DNA of 64,000 nucleotides from Hyphomicrobiales bacterium (lineage in GTDB: Bacteria; Pseudomonadota; Alphaproteobacteria; Rhizobiales; JAJFHB01), in NCBI GenBank assembly GCA_021775755.1, contig JAJFHE010000047.1, positions 1-64,000 on the forward strand. Direction: 5' to 3'. A program made the translations under genes and the position numbers. The first letter of the stretch is position 1. Every line of letters begins with the position of its first letter. Under the pieces are notes generated by a model. It was not told where the DNA came from. It searched no databases and saw only the letters and a list, made by a program, of their open reading frames with translations. Positions 8,796 to 16,527 of the stretch are shown here, piece by piece.

Positions 8796-11700
8796 ATGCT
8801 GCGCAAACTGCTTGCCGTGTTCTTCCTGGCTGTATCGCTTTCCATAAGTTTCGCGCCCGGTGACGGCGCTCAAGCGGCGACGCTGGAAGAGGAAATCCGC
8901 TCCATCCAGCAGTTGCTGACCGACATGGGCTACAGCCCCGGCCCGGTCGATGGAGACTGGGGCCGGCGCAGTGACCGGGCGACGCGTCGGGCGCTTAAAG
9001 ATCACGGCATAGATCCCGATCTGATTTTCAAGGATGGCCTTGTTCACATTACTGTCTTGCTGCGGCAGTTGCGCGTTGCGGCAGGGTACGAGCCTGATGT
9101 CATGACATCGCAACCGGCACCGCCGCGCAACGAGGAGGCAACCGACGGCCGGGCCGTTCTGGTGCCGCCCGTCGGGCATTCGGAGGGTCTTGCCACCGCG
9201 GCAATCTCGCCGGACGGCTCGCTTGTCGCAACCGGTGGCGAGGACAAGACGGTTCGCTTGTGGGAGGTGGCGTCCGGCCGGCTCATGCGCGTGCTGCAGC
9301 CTTATGCGGGTGAGATCGAGATGCTGATGTTCTCGCCCGACGGCAAATGGCTGGTTTCGGCCACGAACGGTCATGTGGTCATCTGGGATGCCACCACCGG
9401 CGGTCGGGTGACCGCGCTGTCGACCGATATCGTCACCAACGATGCCGTGGCGTTCTCGCCCGATGGACGCTATCTCGCGTTCAGCAACTACGACGACTTC
9501 GAACTGTTCGACACGCGAACCTGGAAACGGGTTCATCACTTCACGGGCCATACCGACTATCTGCGCCACCTGACCTATGCGCCGGACGGCCGGCACATCG
9601 TCACCGGAGGCGACGACGGTATCAGGATCTGGAGTACGTCGACGCGCAAACAGGTTCGCCACATCAATGTCAGCGACGTCTCTTCGGTCGCGGTGTCGCT
9701 GGACGGCCGCCACATCGCGGCGACCCGCAAAACGGACGGCACAAACCTGCTGCTCTTCGCTTTGGCGACCGGCGACCGTGTGCGTGAGTTCAGGGGCAAT
9801 TCGAGCTGGACATGGTCGGTTGCGTTTTCGACGGACGGTACGCGCATCGTCTCCGGAGGCTGGGACAACACGCACGCGGTCCGGGTGTGGGATGTCGAAA
9901 CCGGTAAGATGCTTTTCGCGCCGCGCGGCCACGGGGAAGACTCCGGTATCAACGAGAATGTCGAGTCGGTCACCTATACGCGTGACGGTACGATGTTCCT
10001 GACGGCGGGAGAGGACCGCACGGCGAGGCTCTGGGACGCGGAGACCGGCGAACAGATACGTATGTTCGGCGACGAGCCCAACATCGATGTCCAGTATACC
10101 CGGGCCTACGCTGCGTTTTCACCCGACGGTTCCAGAGTGGTTTCGAGAACCGGGCAGCATGTCGTCTACTGGGACTCGGCGACCGGCGAAGTTATTCGGG
10201 AATTTCGAACCGAAGACAGTTCCTCCCCGATGGTGTTTGCGAGCGATGGCTCGTGGGTTTCGCTGGCAAACTGGACCGAGGTCCAGCGCTGGGATGTGGA
10301 AGGAGCGGAGGAGGTCCCGCGGCCCCTGGGAAATCTTTCGGAGGGGATAAGTTCCCGCGGCCAGACATTGGCCATCTCGCCGGACGGGTCGACCGTGGCC
10401 GCCGCTGAATACAATAATACGGTCGCGCTTCTGGACGCGGTCACCGGCAAGCAGCTGGCAACGCTCAGGGGCCACACGAGCGCGGTAACCTGGATTGCAT
10501 TTTCCAATAGCGGACGGCGTATCGTTACCTCAGGCGACGACCATTCCGTACGTACATGGGACGCAACGACCGGAGACGCGATCAAAACCCTGGCGCGCGG
10601 CGAAAATTTCTACACTGATGCCGTCGCCTATTCGCCCGACGACCAGCACGTCGTCTCCGGCGGACTTACGCGCCTCACCGTCTATAACGCGACCTCGGGC
10701 GAAGTCGTCTGGAACATCGAGGAGCCGGGCTCCGACATGTGGTTCATCTCCGTCGCTTACTCGCCGGACGGATCGCATATCGTTACCGGCAACCGCGACA
10801 ATGTCGTGGGGCTGTGGGATGCGAAAACCGGCAGGTTGTTGCGCGAATTCAGAGGTCACACCGGAGAGATTACTGCCGTTTCCTTTTCGCCGGAGGGGAC
10901 GCGCATCATGTCGGCGTCGCAGGACGCCACCGTGCGGATTTGGGACGTGGCGAGCGGCGAACCGATTGTGCTTCAGGCGGGAACCAGTACGTCCGACTGG
11001 TTGACGGTGACACGACAAGGGTTTTTCTCCGCCCCGGAAGGCAGCGTGTCGGAACTTTCCGTGGTGCGGGGTCTTGAAGTATTCGGCATCGAGCAGTTCT
11101 ATCAGACCCTGTCACGATCCGATCTCGTGCAGGAGGCGCTGGCCGGAGATCCGCAAGGCAACGTGGCGCGCGCCGCGGCGGAACTCGATCTCGACCGCGT
11201 CATTGATTCCGGCAGCCCGCCGGAAATCAAGATCCTGGCACCCGGTGACACCCGCAAGGCGGAGACCGACAGCGTCGACATGCTGATCGAGCTGACCGAC
11301 CGCGGCGGCGGTGTCGGCCGCGTCGAATGGCGCATAAACGGCGTTACCATCGGCATCGGAGAGCGCGGCCTGGCGCGCATCGATAGCGGATCGCAGGCAC
11401 GCGGCCGCACCATCGAGCTGACACGCAATGTGCTGCTCGAACCGGGCGACAACACGATTGAGGTTGTGGCCTATAACGAGGCGAACCTGATCTCCTCGCA
11501 ACCCGTCTCGTTCACTTTGAACTGGGACGGCGTTGCCGGCACCGGTCCGCCCGACCTCCATGTGCTGGCGGTGGGTGTCAACGACTACTGGGACAGCGGC
11601 TTGCGGCTCAACTATGCGGTGCCGGATGCGCAGGCGATCGCCGATGCGTTCCGCCAGTCGGGCCCCGGCCTCTATGAAGAGATCCACATTCATACATTGT

Positions 11701-12536
11701 TCGACGACGCCGTAACGGTTGACGGGCTTGACCGCATGTTCAAACGCCTCGCGGGCGAGGTGGGGCGGCGCGATGTGTTCGTGTTCTTCATTGCCGGCCA
11801 CGGCAAGACGGTGGACGGGCGCTACTACTTCCTGCCGCAGGACTTCCGCTACCGGAGTGCGGAGTCGATCGTTTCCGACGGCATCGGACAGGGCCAGTGG
11901 CAGGACTGGTTCGCGCGCATTCCAGCCCTCAAATCGCTGCTGCTTTACGACACCTGCGAGAGTGGTTCGCTGACCGGCGAGCGCATCGCACAGCGCGGCC
12001 TCTCGCGTATTACCGCAATCAACAAGCTGACGCATGCCGTCGGGCGCACGGTGCTTTCAGCCGCGACGGACGACGCGCCGGCTCTGGAGGGTTATCGCGG
12101 GCACGGCGTATTCACCTATGCCCTGCTCGACGCAATGCAGCGCGGCGATGCCAACGGCAACGAGCGTATCGAGGTGACCGAGCTTGCGACCTATGTCGAC
12201 GATCGTGTTCCGGTCATCAGCCATGAGACGTTCGGTGTGCGGCAGGTGCCGCAGATGCGCATTGTCGGGTCGAATTTTCCGATCGGCGCACGCATTGCGG
12301 CGCTCGAGATATCCGGAGGCGGCGTTGAACCTGAAATTCCGGCAACGCCGACTCATGTGGTGATCGCCGTGACGCCGGTGCGTGCGGCCGCGGCGGAGGA
12401 CGCGGAGACCCTGGCATCGCTCAATCCGGGCATGCAGGTGGCCGTGGTGGGTACACAAGGGGCATGGACGGAGATCGCCCGCGATGGCGCCACGCTCGGT
12501 TTTGTCGAGAGCGCCAACCTCGCGCCGTTGCAATAG
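8796..12536 (+). CDS. Exported PGB-WD40-caspase-like-SH3b protein (type A, gene 4)
   Basis: The 1246-residue product has a signal peptide cleaved near GAQA|ATLE (residue 27) and one PGB-like repeat (about 30-95, GYSPGPVDGDWG). Fourteen WD40 repeats (about 125-730) form a predicted double propeller; repeats 2-10 are more degenerate than in gene 2. The linker, the Ig-like segment (about 800-905), the caspase-like domain (about 910-1145, His1002 in IAGHGKT, Cys1054 in DTCESGS) and the SH3b tail (about 1180-1246) follow. A good ribosome site (GGAGGG, 7 nt before ATG 8796) fixes the start. A CRP-type operator lies about 60 bp upstream, so this gene probably has its own promoter. Its signal peptide and first PGB repeat resemble those of type B gene 7, which points to exchange of N-terminal modules. 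The cleavage target is unknown. Confidence 0.88.
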   Translation: MLRKLLAVFFLAVSLSISFAPGDGAQAATLEEEIRSIQQLLTDMGYSPGPVDGDWGRRSDRATRRALKDHGIDPDLIFKDGLVHITVLLRQLRVAAGYEPDVMTSQPAPPRNEEATDGRAVLVPPVGHSEGLATAAISPDGSLVATGGEDKTVRLWEVASGRLMRVLQPYAGEIEMLMFSPDGKWLVSATNGHVVIWDATTGGRVTALSTDIVTNDAVAFSPDGRYLAFSNYDDFELFDTRTWKRVHHFTGHTDYLRHLTYAPDGRHIVTGGDDGIRIWSTSTRKQVRHINVSDVSSVAVSLDGRHIAATRKTDGTNLLLFALATGDRVREFRGNSSWTWSVAFSTDGTRIVSGGWDNTHAVRVWDVETGKMLFAPRGHGEDSGINENVESVTYTRDGTMFLTAGEDRTARLWDAETGEQIRMFGDEPNIDVQYTRAYAAFSPDGSRVVSRTGQHVVYWDSATGEVIREFRTEDSSSPMVFASDGSWVSLANWTEVQRWDVEGAEEVPRPLGNLSEGISSRGQTLAISPDGSTVAAAEYNNTVALLDAVTGKQLATLRGHTSAVTWIAFSNSGRRIVTSGDDHSVRTWDATTGDAIKTLARGENFYTDAVAYSPDDQHVVSGGLTRLTVYNATSGEVVWNIEEPGSDMWFISVAYSPDGSHIVTGNRDNVVGLWDAKTGRLLREFRGHTGEITAVSFSPEGTRIMSASQDATVRIWDVASGEPIVLQAGTSTSDWLTVTRQGFFSAPEGSVSELSVVRGLEVFGIEQFYQTLSRSDLVQEALAGDPQGNVARAAAELDLDRVIDSGSPPEIKILAPGDTRKAETDSVDMLIELTDRGGGVGRVEWRINGVTIGIGERGLARIDSGSQARGRTIELTRNVLLEPGDNTIEVVAYNEANLISSQPVSFTLNWDGVAGTGPPDLHVLAVGVNDYWDSGLRLNYAVPDAQAIADAFRQSGPGLYEEIHIHTLFDDAVTVDGLDRMFKRLAGEVGRRDVFVFFIAGHGKTVDGRYYFLPQDFRYRSAESIVSDGIGQGQWQDWFARIPALKSLLLYDTCESGSLTGERIAQRGLSRITAINKLTHAVGRTVLSAATDDAPALEGYRGHGVFTYALLDAMQRGDANGNERIEVTELATYVDDRVPVISHETFGVRQVPQMRIVGSNFPIGARIAALEISGGGVEPEIPATPTHVVIAVTPVRAAAAEDAETLASLNPGMQVAVVGTQGAWTEIARDGATLGFVESANLAPLQ

Positions 12537-12646
12537 GAAGGAATGGAGGGGCGCTGGTCGGTTTTGCGCCTCGGGTCCTGAATGATAGGCTTTGAGGAAC
12601 GCGCGATGCGCAGAAACAAGCCGCCGAGGGAAGTCAGGCGGAAATG

Positions 12647-12705
12647 AGTGACGCGGGTCACAGGCTGAGGGTTTCAGAAGTTGTAGATTTGAGTGACCTG
12701 TCACA
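12647..12705. promoter_or_regulatory. Pair of GTGAC/GTCAC inverted repeats upstream of gene 5
   Basis: Two similar dyads lie in the 187-bp gap before gene 5. The first, AGTGA-N6-TCACA at 12647-12662, is one mismatch from the CRP core found upstream of gene 4. The second, GTGAC-CT-GTCAC at 12693-12704, has shorter spacing and ends about 19 nt before the start codon. Both are flanked by GAGTGAC and TCACAGG, so they look like copies of one motif. They could be operators for the gene 5-9 transcript; the assignment rests on sequence alone. Confidence 0.4.
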
Positions 12706-12723
12706 GGGGCGGAGGATCGGTTG

Positions 12724-15700
12724 ATGGTGCGCAAACTGTTCGTTTTTCTGTTGGTAGGAGTGTTCGTGTTTGCCGTCCCGGCGCAAGACACAGCCTATGG
12801 CGATACACGTGTAAGCGAGGTTCAGCGCGCGCTCAAAGACCTTGGCTACGATCCAGGGCCAGTGGACGGTTCGTGGGGGCAACGGACCGAAACGGCCGCG
12901 CGGCGGTTCCTGCGCTCGAAATCCTACAACGTCTCGCAGGTCTTCCGGTCCAACGGTGTCGACTATAACCGGCTCCTGAGATTGCTGACCTCCAGCAGAG
13001 GTACGCAGACGCCAAGCGACACAAGGCGGATTGAGCTCCTGCTTGCGCAGCTTGGCCACAATCCCGGCGCCCAGGACGGCAGGTGGGACAGCCGGACCAC
13101 ATCTGCCGCGCGCGCATTCGGCAGGTCGCGCAATCTTCGCGAGAGCTTGTGGCTGAAGGGCGGTAGTGTCGACAAGGCGGTACTTATCAACCAGCTCCTT
13201 CTTGCGGCGCGCGCTGCCGGCAACTCGCAGTCGCAGCAGATTCCGGCAGTTTTCTTTGCGCGTGGCGATGTGCCGGCCAATGCGCAACTAAGGGAGATGG
13301 AACTGCTGCTTGGCAGAATGGGATACGATCCCGGCGGGACTGACGGGTACTGGAGCGAACGCACCTACAGGGCAGCAAGGCAATTCGCCGACGATCAGAA
13401 TATCGCTTCGCGGGTGTTCCGCCGCGACGGAACGGTACGCGGGGTGACGCTTGGGGTTCTACTGAGGTCTGCACAGCGCGCGGGGCACAGCAGAGGTGCC
13501 CCGGTCCCGTTGTCGGCGTCGCGCAGTGACGGCGGCCAGACTGCGGCCCGCGGGCCGATACAGGCGCCGAGCGGCCGGCAGACACAGCGCATCGAAAAGC
13601 TGCTCGCCGAGCTTGGCTATCTGAGCCAGGCGCCGAATCGCGTTTGGGATGGCGGGACCATCGCGGCTATTGAGCGGTTTGTTGGCGAAAGCACCCGGAA
13701 CATCACATGGCACCAGGGTCACCGTGTACGGGCACAGGTGCTACTGGGTGAGCTACAGCGCGCCTCCGACGAGCGATCGGGTTCGGGATCAAGTCCAATA
13801 ACGTCCAACCAGTTGGCCCACTTGAGTGCGAGCGATGTCCGGTGGATCGAGCGACGCCTCGCCGATCTTGGATACGACCCGGGCAATCAGGACGGCAGGT
13901 GGGACGAGAAATCGTTGCGGGCCGCGCGCGCGTTCGGCCGCGCCCGCAATCTGCCCGAAAGCGCATGGTTGCAAGGCGACAGGGTTCTCGCGTACGCGCT
14001 CATTCGCAATCTGAAGCTGGCGAGCCGAAGCAACACGGGCTCCAGCGGTTCGCAGGCGGCGCAATCGGGCTTCAGCGGCGATAATCAGCCGACCACAGTG
14101 CAAATCCGCGAAATCGAGCAGCGCTTGAGAGCGTTGGGCTTCGATGTGGGCACGCCGAATGGCCGCTGGGAGCGGCGCGAACATGATGCGGCTCGCGCTT
14201 TTTCGGTCGAAAGTGGTATTCGTGACGTCGTATTTGACAGCCAGGGAAGCATCCGCCGCAGTGGCCTCATGGTGCATCTGCGCCTGGCGGCGCGCGGCGG
14301 TGCCGTGCCTGTGCCTGCCTCCTTCTTTGCGCGAGGCGACCGGCCCTCGAGAACCGGCGTCAAGCGTCTGGAGGAATTGCTCAATCAGCTTCATTTCGAC
14401 CCCGGCCGTGTTGATGGTGAGTGGGACAAGCGCGCCCACGGCGCCGCGTGGCGGTTTGCGAACGTGCGCGAAATGCAGCCGAGACTGTTTCGAGATGACG
14501 GTACGCTACGGGTCACCTCTCTTCTCCTGGAACTGCAAGCGGCCGATCGCGAACGGCAGGTCGCATTGCGCTACCAGCCGTCATCCTCGCCGCGGGCCAA
14601 CGGCCTGAATGACGGCGAAGTGCGCAGGATCGAGGGCCTGCTGGCCAAGGTCGGTCACAACCCGGGCCGGGTCGATGTCTATTGGACCAACGAATCAACC
14701 GCGGCGGTGGTTGCGTTTGCCAGCGAACAGAACCTCAGTCAGCGCTCTTGGCTGCGCGGCGGGCGTATCAATGCTGCCGTTCTCATCAACCAGCTTTTGC
14801 TTGCGGAGCGCGCGCTGGGAGACCGTCGCCCAAGCGCAGGGACGGTGGTTGGTTTTTCTGGCACCGACAGACCTACGAATGTGCAAATTCGCACCATCGA
14901 GCGCCAACTCGCTGCCGGTGGTTACGATGTGGGCAACGTGGACGGGGTATGGGGCGAGCGGGAACAGGCCGCGGCACGCAAGTTTGCGCAGGAGCGCAAT
15001 GTGCACACCGTCATATTCCGGGATAACGGTTTGATCAGCCGCAGTGCGCTCATGGTGCATCTGAGGATTGCCGCGCGCGAGCGCCGCGATGGCAGCGAGG
15101 CGACCCAGACCGCAGGCAGTGCCCAAACGCCGGGCAGCGGCGTATCGCGCGAACGCCTTGAGCGCATCGAGCGCCTGCTCGCCAAAGTCGGCCACGATCC
15201 CGGACCGGTCGATGGCGTTTGGAACCGCCAGTCGGCGCAGGCGGCGGCGTCATTTGCGCGCGAGCGGCGCCTCAGGGCGCGCAACTGGGAACGCGTGAGC
15301 CAGAATGATGCGCTGGTCATCGTCAACCAGCTGCTGTTAGCCGAACGTATGCAGGAAGCGGGAACGCAGACGCAGACCGCGAGCAACGCGTCCGACGTGC
15401 TCGCCGCTGCCACGCAGGTCGGTGCCATGGCGCTGCTCGACGGCGACTATGCCAAGGCGATAGCCGAATTCACGCGCGCCATCGGGCTCAAGCCCGATCA
15501 TGCGGACTCCTACAACTATCGCGGCCGCGCCTATCTCGGCAACAGAGACTATGCGTCGGCGGTTGCTGATTTCACACGCGCCGTTGAACTGAAACCGGAT
15601 TACGCCCAGGCCTACTACAATCGCGGCCTCGCCCGAGAGCGCCAGCGCCGGCTCACGGCCGCGCATCATGATCATCTGAACGCCATGCGCCACGACCCGG

Positions 15701-16524
15701 CGAACGGCGCGTACCTTGCCGCGCTGCAACGGGTCGCGACGCTTATGGCCGGGGGTACGCAGAGTGCCCAGGCTCCGGTGCAGCAAGCGCAGCCGCAACC
15801 GGCCGCGCCAGCGGCGCTTAACGAAACCCGCGTGGCGCTGGTCATCGGCAACTCGCGTTACGAAGAGGTGCCGTCTTTACGCAACCCGCAAGGCGATGCG
15901 CGCGCGGTTGCGGCATCGTTCGAGCGGCTCGGGTTCTCCGATGTCACACTCAGATTCGACCTGGGTCGTGAAGCGCTGATCGCAGCATTGCGCGACTTTT
16001 CCGACAAGGCGGTGACGGCGGACTGGGCGGTGGTCTATTACGCCGGTCACGGTTTTGAGATGGGCGGCGTCAACTATCTGGTGCCGGTCGATGCAAAACT
16101 TGTGCGCGATACGCACGCGAATTTCGAGGCGGTGCAACTCGATCAATTGCTTGCCGCCATGTCGGGCGCGCGCAAACTCAGACTTGCCATACTCGATGCC
16201 TGCCGCAACAACCCGTTCACGAACCGTATGCAGATGTCGGGCACGCGCAGCGTCGGCCGCGGGCTGGGGCTGATCGAACCGGAAGGCGGCACGCTGGTGG
16301 CCTACGCCGCGCGGCACGGGCAGGTGGCGCTCGACGGCGATGGCACGAACAGCCCCTATGTGAACGCGCTGCTGCAGCACCTGAACACGGAGAAACTCGA
16401 AATCAACCTCCTGTTCCGCCGCGTGCGCGATACGGTGCGCCAACTCACCGGCCAGTCGCAGGAGCCCTACGTTTACGGCTCGCTGCCGAGCGAGGAGCTC
16501 TACTTCAATCTGGGTGTGGAGTGA
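12724..16524 (+). CDS. Exported caspase-like protein with ten PGB-like repeats and TPRs (type B, gene 5)
   Basis: This 1266-residue protein has a signal peptide (FVFLLVGVFVFAVPA, cleavage near AYG|DT, residue 26) followed by ten consecutive PGB-like repeats of about 65-70 residues (about 28-870). Most carry the YDPG-xxDGxW turn; repeat 4 (GYLSQAPNRVW) has lost the DPG. About three TPR units (about 895-1000) and a caspase-like domain (about 1035-1262; His1109 in YAGHGFE, Cys1160 in DACRNNPF) follow. Linkers recur too: FFARGD before repeats 3 and 7, and GFSG before repeats 6 and 9, so blocks of several repeats were duplicated together. I chose ATG 12724 over the adjacent TTG 12721 because GGAGG lies 8-9 nt upstream. 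The stop is 3 nt from the start of gene 6, implying co-transcription. Confidence 0.88.
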   Translation: MVRKLFVFLLVGVFVFAVPAQDTAYGDTRVSEVQRALKDLGYDPGPVDGSWGQRTETAARRFLRSKSYNVSQVFRSNGVDYNRLLRLLTSSRGTQTPSDTRRIELLLAQLGHNPGAQDGRWDSRTTSAARAFGRSRNLRESLWLKGGSVDKAVLINQLLLAARAAGNSQSQQIPAVFFARGDVPANAQLREMELLLGRMGYDPGGTDGYWSERTYRAARQFADDQNIASRVFRRDGTVRGVTLGVLLRSAQRAGHSRGAPVPLSASRSDGGQTAARGPIQAPSGRQTQRIEKLLAELGYLSQAPNRVWDGGTIAAIERFVGESTRNITWHQGHRVRAQVLLGELQRASDERSGSGSSPITSNQLAHLSASDVRWIERRLADLGYDPGNQDGRWDEKSLRAARAFGRARNLPESAWLQGDRVLAYALIRNLKLASRSNTGSSGSQAAQSGFSGDNQPTTVQIREIEQRLRALGFDVGTPNGRWERREHDAARAFSVESGIRDVVFDSQGSIRRSGLMVHLRLAARGGAVPVPASFFARGDRPSRTGVKRLEELLNQLHFDPGRVDGEWDKRAHGAAWRFANVREMQPRLFRDDGTLRVTSLLLELQAADRERQVALRYQPSSSPRANGLNDGEVRRIEGLLAKVGHNPGRVDVYWTNESTAAVVAFASEQNLSQRSWLRGGRINAAVLINQLLLAERALGDRRPSAGTVVGFSGTDRPTNVQIRTIERQLAAGGYDVGNVDGVWGEREQAAARKFAQERNVHTVIFRDNGLISRSALMVHLRIAARERRDGSEATQTAGSAQTPGSGVSRERLERIERLLAKVGHDPGPVDGVWNRQSAQAAASFARERRLRARNWERVSQNDALVIVNQLLLAERMQEAGTQTQTASNASDVLAAATQVGAMALLDGDYAKAIAEFTRAIGLKPDHADSYNYRGRAYLGNRDYASAVADFTRAVELKPDYAQAYYNRGLARERQRRLTAAHHDHLNAMRHDPANGAYLAALQRVATLMAGGTQSAQAPVQQAQPQPAAPAALNETRVALVIGNSRYEEVPSLRNPQGDARAVAASFERLGFSDVTLRFDLGREALIAALRDFSDKAVTADWAVVYYAGHGFEMGGVNYLVPVDAKLVRDTHANFEAVQLDQLLAAMSGARKLRLAILDACRNNPFTNRMQMSGTRSVGRGLGLIEPEGGTLVAYAARHGQVALDGDGTNSPYVNALLQHLNTEKLEINLLFRRVRDTVRQLTGQSQEPYVYGSLPSEELYFNLGVE

Positions 16525-16527
16525 TCA

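Noticed and set aside
8649-9932. 427-residue minus-strand open frame opposite gene 4
   Set aside because: It lies antisense to a well-supported gene, has Arg/His-rich composition typical of a shadow frame in GC-rich DNA, and shows no recognisable domain.
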